The notes: generated from the sequence alone by a model not told the origin. A DNA stretch of 64,000 nucleotides from Rehmannia glutinosa (GCA_016081115.2 JABTTQ020001491.1:165715-229714); one strand, 5' to 3'. Shown: positions 35,561 through 48,376, counted from the first letter of the stretch. Numbers and translations: made by a program.

Positions 35561-36373
35561 ATCTAGGTCAAAAAAGATACGATTTTTCGATCTAATCGAA
35601 TAAAAGCAGAAGCAAGAGATTTCAAAAATCAAGTTTTAGATATAAGAACACAAGATCATACTTATTAAATAGTGGCAACTATCACAACCGACATTCGTGG
35701 GTACGGTGTTAAGAATCAAAAATAGTGGAACTATAGACTAAGGCTCTTGAAGAAAACAAGTGGGATACTTCCATCAATTATACAATAAGTTCTTTGGTAT
35801 AGGTCATCGATCATTTAGAATTCTAAAGATGCCAACGATTTCATATGAATCATATGGAAACAAGTCATCTCAATGACATGGAGTTGCTTCAAACTAACAT
35901 GGAGAAAAATTTGAACACATGGAAGCAATGGCCAATGAGAAGTTCTCTTCGATGCGTAAACGGTGATCAACTCGGCTCGATCCACAATCTGTCGATTTTA
36001 TGACTCGAGATGAAAATCGAACTTCGTTTTGGAAAATATTCACCATCTTCCCATGCTTATGCCAAAAATGGGGAAAAAGTAGTAGAGCCCCTAATGCATA
36101 TGAAAAGGCAAAGACACTAGCTAAATCGATTCTATCACAAATTCCATCTTCTCTATCGGTGATGAAAAAGTTGAACTTGCACCGCAAATATCTAAGGAAG
36201 CAATTGCCTAACAGAAATTAAAATAGGAGATTGCAAAATTGGATAAAAGACAAGAAGATAGAATTGAACAGTTATGACATCAATATGGTGGACCTCCAGC
36301 AGGATCACTACCCCAGCAAGAACGCACAAATGAAGAGTTTGATACTCTACTATCAAAAGAATATTACTCGGGG

Positions 36374-36780
36374 ATGACATTGTTGATGCTTGGGACTTGT
36401 ACTAAGCGAAAAGAATTGAAAGATATTGAGCAAACTAGAAAGCAGCCAACTCAAGGTAAGAAAACCAAGAGTCAGCAGACTTCCAAGAGTCAGCAGACAC
36501 CCAACAGCCAAGTACCCAGACGTGGCAGCCATGTTGTGGGAGGAGTTCTGAAAGAGGAAGAAGCTCAGAAAGAGGAAGAAGTTCAGAAAGAGGAGGTGGA
36601 ATTGCATCCTATAATCCTCTGCATAGAGATGCGCCATATTGGCTAGGTCTTCGAGAAGCTCAACAGAGAGAAGATGAGGAAAGAGCCAATTAAATAGCAA
36701 GAAAGTTTGAGCAAGAAGAGGAAGAAAGGCGAAGAAAGTTCGAGGAAGATCGAAGAAGATAGCAGAGAAGATAAAGTGAT
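36374..36780 (+). pseudogene. Decayed env-like remnant of Sirevirus-like element 2
   Basis: The frame from 36374 carries KSQQTSKSQQT repeats and a KEEEAQKEEEVQKEE run; it stops near 36646 and basic/acidic sequence continues to 36780. It precedes a polypurine tract and LTR, as in element 1. Confidence 0.45.
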
Positions 36781-36922
36781 AGTTGTCAAGTTTTGTGTTT
36801 TTACAATTCATTGTAATTTACACAATAATGTAAGTGCCTGAATATACATGAATAAAAAAGCTAAATTCATTTTCAATTCTTTATTTTTTGGTTCAAATGT
36901 TGTAAAAAGTTTTGACATCATC

Positions 36923-36936
36923 AAAAAGGGGGAAAT
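36923..36936 (+). other. Polypurine tract of element 2
   Basis: AAAAAGGGGGAAAT immediately before TGTTAGGAC at 36937. The preceding ACATCATC is shared with element 1. Confidence 0.75.
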
Positions 36937-38076
36937 TGTTAGGACATTTATTGTTAAAGTCAAAGAACTTACTTGTTTTGGTAATGGTGGCAGACCTGCA
37001 ATCTTAAATTGTTCCTGCTGAAAGAGTGTAAAAAGCTTAAGCCAATGGAAGCCTGCAGAACTCTGATGTCTTTTCAGAGGCGTGCAATATCAATTTAACA
37101 AGTTTGGGTCAAAATCAAAGCTCCAGAAACAAGACAAGTCAATGAATACTAAGTAAGAGTTTGAATTTTGTCTATCTCTTCAACGGAAAAAATTTGAACT
37201 CCTACTATAAAATGTTGAGGAATTTTCAAAGAGGAAAAGAGAGCATTCATATGAAGCAATACACACAACAGAGAAGCATTTACGCAGGAACTGAAAAAAT
37301 TACTCTCTCTCAAGCAATATTAAAAAATCCTCAAGCCTAAATCAAAAACACTTCATCCAACACTCTCACGTGGAAAGGTAGAAGTTGTTCATTAAGTTGA
37401 AGAGGAAATCTTTTGTGAAAGCAAACGGGTCTATATTTTCAAGGATTGAAGGAAGTATAGTGAGATTCAAGGTCGAACATGATTCAAATCTGAAGGAGAG
37501 ATGTGTGATCCATCCCTGAAGATTTGAAGAGCTGAAGTAGTGAGGTAGCTGTCTTACGAAGTGTTGAGTCCCAGAAGATTGGCTAGTTGTGTGATCAAAG
37601 TAAGCTTGGATTGTACTTTTGTAACAAAATTACCGTTGCATTAGTGAATTCCTCCTAGAGTAGGAGAAGAGTGGAGTAGAGAAATTACCACATCCTCGAA
37701 TCACTATAATTTTTCTGTGTTCTTTAATTTCTACACTTTAAGTTCTGTATTTTATTTATTTGCTTCATTCGCTATCCATTAAGATAATAACCAATCAAAA
37801 AGTATAAGTATTGATAAACCAAGCCTTAAAAATGGTGTAAGACTTCCACTGTTAAAACAAGAAAACTAATTTTCTAAAAATTAACTTCATTCAGCTAAGT
37901 TACTCTATCAACAGATATCTCAGAGTTTATTGAGTGGTTTCTTCTGCTGAAGCTTAACACAACTGTCTTTAAAAGACTTAGTTATTTTCTTGTAAACTCT
38001 AATTTTAAAAGAATTGAAAATTTGGGTAAAATTTATTCAAACCCCTTCTAAACTTTACTCGCACCCTTGGGATCTG
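36937..38076 (+). repeat. 3' LTR of element 2, about 1.14 kb
   Basis: It starts TGTTAGGAC and ends near CACCCTTGGGATC. It is colinear with the LTR at 4487-6056 but shorter and diverged. TATA-like ACTATAAAATG lies at 37204-37214. The exact 3' end and a TSD are not visible. Confidence 0.6.
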
Positions 38077-38099
38077 ACTAGAGTTTGGGTATGCATTTT

Positions 38100-39240
38100 T
38101 AGCTTAGTATTGAATATTGGCATCCTAGCATCATCATAGGCATTGCTAAGGCTATTGGGACCCCTATTCAGATTGATGAAAAATAGGTGAATGGTTCTCT
38201 TTGTCATTTTGTGCGGGTTCTTGTGGATACTGATCTTGCCAAGCCTCTACAAGAGTATATTATAGTTGAACGTGTGGGTCACTGTTTATTTGTTTCTTTG
38301 AGTTATGAAAAATTAACAGAATTTTGCTCAAATTGTTGCATTATGAGTCATAATCTTTGTTGCATGTCGTCGTATTTCGCTTTGTGTTCCTAAAGAGCCT
38401 CATGGTCGTGACCCTTCATCCAAGAGGGCTAGTTCATGTGTTCATAAGTTTTATAGACCTGTTCATTCATCTAAGGATAAAGGTTAAAGTCGCGGATAAC
38501 TCGGTGGAAGAAACGGTCTCTGCATTGCATGTTGGTTCACCCTCTCGGGCTACTGCCAGTAAATGGTGGGTGGACTATGTCGAGAAAGACCACCCTAATG
38601 CTGAGGACCAACCTGCGACTGGAAAATCTTTTGCTCTGGTCCAAACGCCAGTAGTTCAGATGGACAATGACAGATTTGTGGTCATCAACAAATAATCAGC
38701 TAGTAATGGTAAAAATATAAGCCCTTCGCACTGAAATATATCTACTCGCAATCCATTTGATACTCTACAGGAAAAAATTACAGTCCGGGTCTTATTTCAG
38801 AGAAGTATGCTGAAACAATTATAAATGATCACACCGTACCAACGACGCAAGATAATCGCTAGCTATTGTGGTTTATTCCAATGTTGTTGAATCAAGTTCG
38901 AATCTAAAGAGAGTGGTGAAACGGCTTTGACTTGTGCTCATGATTCAACATCTCCACCATCAAGCTATCCTCTTAACTTTGATTTTCAAGTTGATTCAGA
39001 CAAATTGGAAGCTTTAAAGACCAAGCTAGGTGACTCCTCAACTGCTCCGCTTGTCATTCAATCATGTAATTCCTCAGAAGCTATGAAGACCATGGGAATT
39101 GAGGCTCGAGGATCCTGAGCCGACATTCCACAGGCTACATCGGACCAACAAGACGATACTCGAGCACGTGCTAAAAAACAAATGACAATGTCATTCGAAA
39201 ATCCTCTAGAAATAGACGCCCTTCATTTAATTTGGTTCTT
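38100..39240 (+). pseudogene. LINE ORF1 remnant with zinc knuckle
   Basis: Positions 38130-38360 read as a typical plant LINE ORF1 segment: HFVRVLVDTDLAKPLQEY, VERVGHCLFVSLSYEKL, FCSNCCIMSHN. A stop at 38186-38188 and frame changes follow. A further frame, 38927-39118, is Ser/Thr-rich. No endonuclease or reverse transcriptase follows, so the copy is truncated. Confidence 0.6.
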
Positions 39241-40030
39241 TAAATTATTTTTGTTATTTCTTTTTTCTGGCATTTTGCATTGTTTTTCCTTTGTTACCTA
39301 ATTAGCTTATGATCAGGGCATTTTTATTTTTTTTTATATATTTCTATTTATTTAAAAAATTATATCATAAACTAAGTTTTAATAAAGTGGTCTTATCTGA
39401 AAGACTCTTCGGATTATTACTTTTTTCTCTGTACTACTAACCTTCTCAAAAGAAAACAATTATCTTAATTAATGTTCTGATGAGAATTACAGTCATGTTT
39501 ATCCTTGTCAAAAGACATCTCCTTTTGTTTGCATTTAAGTGGAGTTGAGACAAAGCATGAGACATGTAGGTATTTGACTTTACTTGTTCTACCCTGTCCA
39601 CCAAATAATTCTCTTTCTCCCATAACCTTATTTTTTAAGTGATTAAAAAGTAGGCTCACTTCAATTCTGTACAATTGGGTGGTTAGTACTCAAACCTAAA
39701 ACAAAAATAATGTAATTCCATTTTTAGCCTCAGGTTCTTGTAGTGCATTTGGTATGGATTTGAACCCTGCCAGTGAATTAGTTGTATGGAGTATGATCCA
39801 CATAAATCCACAAGGCTGGTACCAACTATATTCATTTTCTTATGCTTCTCCATGTTCCTTCAAGAATGCTTAGTCAAAAAAATGGGAATATTTTTCATGT
39901 TCAAGCAAAATGACTTGCTAAGCAAAGAAAGACTTAAAAAATGTTGGTGCCTTTATTTATAATATGTAGGAATTCTTACAACAACTTTTAACTAACTCTT
40001 AGTGGTTATAGCTCACCAAATATGCCAACA
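39241..40030. other. Peroxidase upstream region
   Basis: AT-rich, with no gene or transposon end recognised. It includes the distal promoter of the peroxidase. Confidence 0.4.
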
Positions 40031-40037
40031 TTAGAGA

Positions 40038-40045
40038 CTATAAAT
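40038..40045 (+). promoter_or_regulatory. TATA box of the peroxidase gene
   Basis: ACTATAAATACTG about 60 bases upstream of the ATG at 40102. Confidence 0.7.
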
Positions 40046-40101
40046 ACTGTAGAGACTCTTTGAACTAAGAGACTTAAAGAGGCAAAGGTGTACATAATAA
40101 T

Positions 40102-42038
40102 ATGGCAGCTATCTCTCTAATTTCCTTAGTTACTATCTCTGTTTTCTCATCTATTTTGAGCTTTTCAAATGCACTAAGTGTAAATTACTACCACCAAACA
40201 TGCCCCAACGTCGAATCGGTTATTGCAAAAGTTGTGCATAAAGGCATGATAAATGACAAAACAGTCCCTGCAGCTCTACTCAGGATGCATTTCCATGATT
40301 GCTTCATCAGGGTAGACAAAAAACAAAATGGCCCTGTTTTATAAAATCTTATTATGTTACACTTTTTAATTAATTCTTGTGACATTGGCTTGATTTTGTG
40401 TTTATTTTGTGAAGGGTTGTGATGCTTCGATGCTTCTGAATTCCAAGGGGAAAAGTCAAGCTGAAAAAGATGGACCTCCAAATATTTCATTGCATGCATT
40501 TTATGTTATTGAGCATGCAAAGAAGGAAGTTGAGAAAATGTGCCCTGGTGTCGTTTCTTGTGCTGACATTTTAGCCCTTGCTGCCAGAGATGCAGTTGCA
40601 CTTGTAAGTGGACTAAATTAATAAATTAGTGGAGTTTGTTCTAAATTCAAATAACATTAAAAAAATTATTTTAACAACTTCTTCACTTTAAGAAATTATA
40701 TTTAATTGCTCTGAAACTTGATGTTAATTAGTCTGGAGGTCCCACTTGGGATGTGCCCAAAGGGAGGAAAGATGGAAGAATTTCAAAGGCCAATGATACA
40801 AGACAATTACCATTTCCCACGTTCAATATATCTCAGTTGCAACAAAGCTTCTCTCTAAGAGGCCTTTCTATGGATGATTTAGTTGCACTCTCAGGTAATT
40901 AAATTGCTTTTCTCACTTTAAATATAGATTCTTGGCTAATTAATCTCGAGCACATTGCACTCCGAATATGCATATATATACCATAATTTGTCATTGTGTT
41001 TTTTTTTTTTTTGGTCGAAGTCAAATATACCGTCATGTAGCAATTTTCCCGCCAAATTGAAAATATCCAGAACTGTTTGTCTATGTCATCAACATTTTGA
41101 TCCAACTCAGCAATTTGAAGTCTAAATTAATTATATCCAGTGGAAAATAGACCAAATGTGCCAAAATTTTGAAATTACTATTGATACCAATTTTTGACAA
41201 TTTAGCGAATCAAAGCTCTGCATAGACCAAGTCACGAGGCGAATTTGCTTGTAACTTTACACACGTACACAAAGACGTCGGAGCAGGGACTCCCCCTTCC
41301 CCAACTTTCAAAAATCTCTACTTTTAACATCGGTAATTTTAACAGCGGTTTCTATACTAATAAGCATCGGTTTAAAACCAATGTCCATTTACTTTCTGTA
41401 GTATTGAATTTTTTATATACAATTATTAAATATAAACTTTTTACTTATGATAATCAAATTTTAGAATCTTGCCCCCCTAAATAGTTTAAAAACAATTCTT
41501 TATCAATAATGTTTAACAAGAAAAAAGGAACAAAATCTCGCCTCCCTAATGTTCATTTTCTTGCTCGGTCCCTGGCACACAAATTCATAATTAGGTACAA
41601 GCTAACGGTATTTATGTTGTCCTATGTATGCATGCAGGAGGACACACATTAGGTTTCTCCCATTGTTCATCCTTCCAGAACAGAATTCACAACTTCAACA
41701 ACATAACCGACGTCGATCCATCCATGGACTCATCATTTGCAGCCAGCCTAAGGCAGGTTTGCCCCATGCATAACAAGGTGAAAAATGCTGGTGCCAATTT
41801 AGATTCTACCCCAACAGTATTTGACAATAAATACTACAAATTGCTTCTTCAAGGAAAGAGCATTTTCTCCTCTGACCAGGCTCTAATGACTAGTTCCAGA
41901 ACTAAGGCATTGGTCAAGAAATTTGCTACCTCACAAGAGGAGTTTTATGAGGCATTTGTGAAGTCAATGATCAAGATGAGTAGCATTAGTGGTGGTGGAA
42001 CTGAGATCAGATTAGATTGTAGAGTTGTTAATCATTAG
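40102..42038 (+). CDS. Class III peroxidase, peroxidase 64-like
   Basis: Secreted haem peroxidases use hydrogen peroxide to oxidise phenolics in the cell wall. Four exons: 40102-40311, 40415-40603, 40732-40894 and 41638-42038, joining to 320 codons without a frame break. Residues 1-~25 are a signal peptide. The distal haem site is RMHFHDCF, split just after FIRG by intron 1. The proximal haem site is DLVALSGGHTLGFSHCSSF, split at the GG by intron 3. Eight conserved cysteines are present (TCP, DCF, GCD, MCP, SCAD, HCS, VCP, DCR). AEKDGPPNISLHAFYVI and the C-terminal FVKSMIKMSSISG point to the Arabidopsis peroxidase 64 group, which acts in endodermal lignin deposition; that role is inference here. 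The three-intron layout is the ancestral class III pattern. Intron 3 is 743 bases. Confidence 0.95.
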
Positions 42039-42437
42039 GGGATATTTGTGTGTGTGGCCACCAAGATTGATTGTTCTTTGTGATTCCATCTTTTTCTTTT
42101 TTTAATTGTTCTTGTGAGATTTTAAAAGCGGTTTTAAGGGGGGAAAAAATAAGATAGTGGAAAATTAATTGTGGGGTTTGTGTATATGTGATGTGGGGAT
42201 CATAGAAATGGTCAAGCTTGATGCAGCAAAAATTAATGTATTCTCTTTATGATTTAATTGTGATTAATATTCTTGATTTCCTATACTTTTAATTATCTGT
42301 TAATTGTTTCTAATTGTTTAAATTACTCAAATATGGCCTACTTATGAAATTGGGCCCAAAATAATTATATTATTTCTTAAATTGTTGTCTCATCGGGTCC
42401 AATTCATTTAACAAGGCCGTGAAACCCAAATCCCAAC

Positions 42438-42445
42438 TATAAATA
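42438..42445 (+). promoter_or_regulatory. Orphan TATA box
   Basis: CAACTATAAATAGTCTC, with a TGGGCCCAAA site about 85 bases upstream, looks like a core promoter. The Mutator-like element at 42465 sits just downstream, and no gene follows it. Confidence 0.3.
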
Positions 42446-42464
42446 GTCTCTCTCATTTTAGTTA

Positions 42465-43286
42465 GGGCTTATGACAAAAATACCCACCTTTTTAAATCAA
42501 TATCAGCCTTTTACGTTTCCCTATGCAATTTTACCTAAATTTACGCTCCCCGCTCTTTTTTTACACAACAATACGCTCCAGCGAAAATTCCCGAATAATT
42601 TTACGCTTTGTTTCAACATTGTTTCAAACATGTTTCTGTGTTTCAACATTGTTTCAAACATCTTTCTAACATGTTTCAAACATGTTTCTGTGTTTCAACA
42701 TTGTTTCTAACATGTTTCTTTTAATAAAAATAGGTAAAAAAATTGTATTTAAACATCGAAAACTTCATTGAAACAACAAAGAAATATCATAACAACATTA
42801 AAAAGGGTATGGAAACAACCCAGAAACAACGTAAAAAATATTTAAAACACAACATGAATAAAAAGAGCTTAAAAATTGTATTTACACATTGAATACTACA
42901 TGAAAACAACAAAAAAAATTATTAGAACAACATTAAAAATATTATAAAACAACATCGAAACAATAGAAACAATGTACAAAATAATATATGAATAAAAAAC
43001 AGCATACAAAATAGGTTACAGTTATTTTAAAACATCGAAACAACAAAGAAATAACATAGAAATAATAAAGAAACAAATTTAAACAACCTCGAAACAACTT
43101 ATATAACATATAAAACAATGCAGGAACAAAAAAAACGAAAAAAAAAAATAAAAAAAAAATCAAAAAATAGCAAGGAACGTAAAAAACAAAATTAGGTACA
43201 AAAGTAAAAAAAAATAGGCACAAAAGTAATAGGAGCGTATTGTGTGGTAATGGTACAAAAAACAGTCTATTTTGTGTAATTTTCCC
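42465..43286. mobile_element. Mutator-like foldback MITE, 822 bp
   Basis: Perfect 9-bp TSD ttttagtta at 42456-42464 and 43287-43295. The ends are GGGCTTATGACAAAAATA and, inward from the right, GGGAAAATTACACAAAATA. Inner arms also pair: ACACAACAATACGCTCC (about 42562-42578) with GGAGCGTATTGTGTGG (about 43232-43247). The left arm has tandem TTTCAACATTGTTTCAAACATG units (42612-42725) and the right arm GAAACAAC-rich sequence, giving a long imperfect foldback. No transposase is encoded. Confidence 0.7.
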
Positions 43287-43295
43287 TTTTAGTTA

Positions 43296-43859
43296 AGAGA
43301 CACAATTACTCTTCATCTTCATGCTCTAGTCCTTTATCATTCTCTCTAAATCCACTTGTTGACTTACAAAGCAGAGGGATTTCCCTGTAACAACCCAGTA
43401 ATAGGCCAAATTGGTAACTTATGTTTTGTGAAAATGAAAAATAGTGGTGATTTTTAGCAATTTGACTAAAAACTAAAAACTGATGATCATATCCTTCTTG
43501 TATTCTCTAGTGAGTACTTGATCATTTTCAAAAAACTAATACGTACATATCTCAGTAACAAGACCTGTTTCTCAATATCGAGTCATGTGACCGGTCTCCA
43601 TAATGAAAAAAATGGGCAAAATGGACGTTTGAACTTAAAAATGACTAAAAATTTTTTTTTGAAATAAATGGCTAAAAGACATTTTTTATATGAAGAAGTG
43701 AACAAAAATTTGACAAATCGTAAAAAGTACATATTCGGGCTCAAAGCTACATGCAAGATAAATATTTTCCTTCTATTATCAAGTAAAATAAAGAAACAAC
43801 AAGGCAGCTCTAGTGCCTCCACCTACAAAGACTTGCATCCACACTAATTAGCATGCAAA
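43296..43859. other. Spacer and 3' flank of the UPF0496 gene
   Basis: No open frame or repeat terminus was recognised. Confidence 0.4.
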
Positions 43860-45594
43860 TTAGCACTTAACCATTTCTCTTACAAGTAGCCTTCTCGATC
43901 GATTTATGTCCAAAAAACACAAGTATATTTGCTTTTCCAACTCTTCCAACTCCTCCAAAAAACAAGACTCATGCATTTGAAATTCCTTTACCACTTCCTT
44001 TAACATCTCATTTTTCCCTTTATTCCTAACACAAATATCCGCCACAAATTTCCTGTGCTCCATTTCATCGTGCAACCTCTTCACAATCCGGCTCACCGTG
44101 TCGAAATCATTTCTCATTATGAACACCCCTCTTGCTGCGACATCGAGCATTAATGCTACCGACCCATCGGGCCATTTCCCGTACATAGATTTCCGTTCGG
44201 CCCATTTCTTGGAGTGGGCCAAAGCCCATATAGCTAGCCCTGGTGCGGCCAATAAGCCCACCATGCAATACATTCCAAGGAATAATAGAGCAATAACTAA
44301 TGCACCAGATCCCACCACTACAAAACCTGTCAGGACCCTTTTGAAAACCTTAACGAGCTTTGTCTTCCTCTTAGTCTTCTTGCATTGTGAAGTCAAGTCA
44401 TGAAGCAAAAGTACGTGGCGATTATGTAATTCGTGAAATTTATTTGGATCCATTTTCGAAAAGGGGTTTTTTCTTCGCAAGGCGAATGAAGCAAGGTTTT
44501 TGTACACTTTTTTGTACTGATCATAAGTCCAATTTCCACAATCGGGTGCCCGTTGGATCAACGATATCGCTTTTCTTATTGAACGGTGACTATCGCGTAC
44601 TTGATAAATATTTGTAAGGAGGGATTCACATATTCTGCTTGCTTCAAGGCTAATCTCAAAGTAATTGACAAAAAATTGATGGAGATTCGAGGAAGTTAAG
44701 GTTTCTGAATTGGGATCAATCAGATATTCAGAGAGATGGAGATATTCTATATTGGAAGGAGAAAATGATGAGCTGGCGGCAGATTGTCCTAAAGCAAGAC
44801 CACATTTTATTTCAAGTAATTGGCATTCAACTTTGTTGCGTATTTCTATGTAAGAGTTTGTCATAAAGGCTTCTTTGTACTCTTTATTCACGTTTGATGT
44901 GCTCCTCATTAACCTATTCTTATCTTCTTCTTTTCCATGTCTTCCTGTTGAAAACATTAAAAACAAAACATACAAGATTTAACGTCAGATCGATGAATGT
45001 TCTAATGTCCAATTATGACACGTGCGGGGTAATTGAAAGACAAATGTTTTTTGGAAAAAAGGAAAAACTTTTATTGCGAATGTAAAATGGTGATTCAACA
45101 ACCCAAAATAAAAGTCTAAAAAAAGTATTTAAAGGAAATAAAGAACGAACTTTGGACTCAGACATCCTATGCCAGCACCGAAGTTTCTTTGAGAAATTGG
45201 GTCTTAATAGAAAATCTGACGGTCATCTTAACTCGTTCCAAGTCAACATGAAGCTGGAATCGGTTCATACATGAACAAAAATACCTTATAAATCTACTCG
45301 TCCTTAACTTGTTCCAAGTTAAAATGAAACCGGAATCGGTTCATATATACATGAACAAAATGCCCTAAACTAACTAAATCCTAGAGAAAAACGGTTTTAA
45401 AGCACTCATGAAGATTGAAATCCACACACACACAGCCATAATTCCAAGGCAGAACGAAAAGAAACTTTGAATTCGAAAATGCTTTAATTATGAGACATAT
45501 CACATATGTACAAAGAAATTAATGAATTATTAATAGATTGAAACACACCTTTTGCGAAAGGCAATTTGAGCTTGGCCCATGGTAATTTTCTCAT
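43860..45594 (-). CDS. UPF0496 (DUF677) family membrane-associated protein
   Basis: Two exons on the minus strand: 45594-45549 and 44944-43860, joined inside a Gly codon by GTGTG...CAACAG, giving 376 residues. The first exon encodes MRKLPWAKLKLPFAK. The family signature is clear: RSTSNVNKEYKEAF near residue 30, YLIDPNSETL near 95, and C-terminal MEHRKFVADIC and LYLCFLDINRSRRL-like sequence. Residues ~220-265 hold two adjacent hydrophobic segments (VVVGSGALVIALLFLGMYC and VGLLAAPGLAIWAL), probably a membrane hairpin. The family is plant-specific; molecular function is not established, and the window gives no clue from neighbours. The sequence closely resembles the group of Arabidopsis At1g20180. 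Both ends and the splice phase are clean, so this is an intact gene. Confidence 0.9.
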
Positions 45595-47327
45595 CTGAGA
45601 CTCTCAATGATGATCAAAACAAAAGAACGAACAAGAAAACTTAATAATTATATCCTGAATTAAAGAACAACCTAGCTTTCTAATTATAATATTTGACGTC
45701 TCATTTGACGTTGAAGAGAGAACAACTGGCGTATACAGCAAAAACAAGAAAATAGGATGACAGGTTTTATACAACCCCATCGCCTCAAGCATTATATATA
45801 GTCCTTGTGAGTTGTGACTTTAATTATACAGAGTAGCGTTCCTTACACGTTAAAATTCTTTACGTGTATAATAAAACCTGCTGCCTAGCTGAATGATAGA
45901 CGGTTAATTAATGGAGATAAGAATTTTAGGCCAGTTAATAAATAAACCTTTCACCAAGTTTTATCCTTATCTATCATTTTTTCAACCACATTAATTTTTG
46001 GGGTTTAATCGAATTCAAGTTTTTATATGACCCACCGAGTCACTTGATATATGATGGGCACTGTGCCAAGAATTCCAATTCTGATTGAATTTTTTTCTTA
46101 TGATAATTATTAAAGGCAAATTGAAAATACAATTAGTATGTTGGATAAAGAAATACTTTTCAACATTATGAAGGATTTTTTTGTAAAATTTTTAGAGTGG
46201 AAAATTTTTATGCAATATATATAAACTTATAAAGACTGCAAGAGTGTGGGGGCCCACACACCATCGTGACAGATCTTTGCTATCCATTGAGTAACACACT
46301 CAACCGCCTTTGCGATGATTTTGACATTAATTACTCTTGATCAATTAATTGATATATCTCATCGGATTTTCTATTGTGAACTATTACATATTTTATTTCA
46401 ACGATATTTGTAGATTAGCAAGTGACAAGTAATATTGAAATTACAGCAAGAATTCTTTTATGTAGTATATTGGTTTATTTTAGATTGAGATTTCACGTTC
46501 CACGTTCTTATTTTACTTTCCAGTTTCCATCTCAAACAAGATAATATTAGAATTGTACACATAGTATTCATTCAATACCATAAATTAAAATGGTGGAATA
46601 TGAGATATGGACTCTCGTTTATTTACGGGTTCTGTTGCCCGAATAAAAAGCAAAGAGTTAGTTATGATGAGACACGGTTTTCTGAATACTATAAACTCGG
46701 AAATTTTAAGGGTGGGGAATTCCTCTTTTCTTGGACTCGTTGTTTGTTATGTCACGTTTTCTGTTTTCTTGCCACGTGTTGTATTTTTGTTGTAATCCAT
46801 TCATTTCCTTTTTTTTAATTTGTGTCACAAATATGAATATATATTTTTATTCCATCCATCCCACCAAAACTTTAACATAACTATATATTGTAGTCTGTAG
46901 ATTTTCCTATTCTTTCTATTATCAATATTTCAATACAAAGCGGCTCTATCCATCTAAACTTCGATAGGTTTTAAGTAGATTCAAAATCATAAGAGATGGG
47001 CCATTGCCAGGCCCACGATAATGGGCTATAAAAGGTCTTGTAGGTTCTCTTTCACTATCGCTTTGGATTTTACTTTATTTTAATTAATTCGCATTATTTA
47101 TTTGTGGCAAGTTGATAACAATGTTCCAACAAATGAGATCTTTGTACCTAATAATTCAATAAAATTTTCTAAATAGCAAGTTAGCCTGCTGCATCGCTGC
47201 TCTATATTTAGATTAATGGATTGGACTTTTCATGCACGCGGTCCTTGCCAATAATTGGTAAAACCATTTTTTTTTTTGGGAAAAAACCAACTTTTGAGAA
47301 AATGACAATTCAATTTTTCATCAGATA
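45595..47327. other. Intergenic, with one orphan promoter-like block
   Basis: The first few hundred bases hold the UPF0496 promoter. GTGTGGGGGCCCACAC near 46244-46259 is a 7-bp-stem palindrome containing GGCCCAC, a TCP-type site. At 46996-47034 two TGGGC sites precede a good TATA box (TATAAAAG at 47027-47034) with no recognisable gene after it. Open frames at 46600-46818 match nothing I know. Confidence 0.35.
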
Positions 47328-47330
47328 TTA

Positions 47331-48376
47331 GAGCATTCTTAAGAGTAGTGATGGCAATGGGCGGGGACATACATACCATCCTCGTCTCCAAATTCCTTTT
47401 CAAATGTCATCCTCACAAATTATTCCCTATTTTGGACATCTGGTACCGGGATGAGGAATCCCCATTCGTAGAACGAGGTCCCCGTTTTATATTTATTAAT
47501 ATAAAACAACTATAACAAATAAATTTTTTTACTTAAAATAGTCAATAATTATAATAAATAAAAATATCATGAATTACTAATCTTATAATAACTCCATAAA
47601 ATATCTTAACAAATTGAGTTAAATACAACAATCTCGAAATACAAAGTCTTGATATCTTAAAAATAAAAATCCATTATAATATAAAACATATAATTTTTAA
47701 GATTTAATTTTAATATTTAATAAAATAAAAAATATAAACATAATTAATATTAATAACATATAAATAATATATATGCACATATATATTTCGATGAACGGGG
47801 ATAGGGACAGGGAATACTCATTTTATCTAACTGGGGACGGGGATAGGACGAGGAATATAAATACAATCCGCGTCCCATCCCCGATTTTAGAAAAGCGTAA
47901 AATCCCCGTCCCCGCTCCCATCCCTAAATTAACCGGGGTTTTCCATCCCATTTTATTCGAGTACCAATGGGGATAGTACCCCACGGGGATTTTGTCATCC
48001 CTACCCAAAAGACTCTCTAATTGGAACATACTATTTATTATAAAGAATCATACACCAAAAATTATCTTCAATATTTTTTTTATTTTATCTTTTAAATTTA
48101 AAGAATGAGTTTTCACTCTCCAAATTTGGAGAGTCAAATAACTCTCTATAATTAATTGCATTAAATGATCAATTACTTCCAATATCCAGTTTTGTTTTCT
48201 TGCACTTTTAATAGCCATTTTGAAAGGCAATTTTGAAAAACCACAAATTTTGAAATGAAGAGTCAAATACAAAGAGTATGTTGGAAAATATAAAAAATAT
48301 CACTTTTTAAATTTAAAAATGCTATTTATTTTTCAATAGATGCTTTTTAAATTTGAAGAGTTTGTTGGGGATGCTC
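47331..48376. mobile_element. PIF/Harbinger-like MITE hosting a nested element
   Basis: The left end is GAGCATTCTTAAGAG, and the right end reads inward as GAGCATCCCCAACAAA. The flanks are TTA on the left and TAA on the right. The GAGCATC terminus is typical of plant PIF/Harbinger MITEs. Non-identical flanks mean the TSD is not proved. Confidence 0.5.
47346..48003. mobile_element. hAT-like GGGGACGGGG-rich element, 658 bp
   Basis: It begins TAGTGATGGCAATGGGCGGGG, and inward from the right TAGGGATGACAAAATCCCCG. Both arms are built of GGGGAC/CCCCGTCCC words around an AT-rich core. Flanking 8-mers match at only five positions. A related right arm lies at 60530-60755. Confidence 0.5.

Noticed and set aside
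36374..36646. Host gene for a Lys/Glu-rich protein
   Set aside because: It sits directly before a polypurine tract and LTR and matches the tail of the env-like region in element 1.
42612..42725. CRISPR-like array
   Set aside because: The repeated TTTCAACATTG units are tandem without unique spacers and lie in a foldback transposon of a plant genome.
46600..46818. 72-codon hydrophobic cysteine-containing frame as a gene
   Set aside because: No family resemblance, no convincing promoter immediately upstream, and a competing frame overlaps it; chance is likely.
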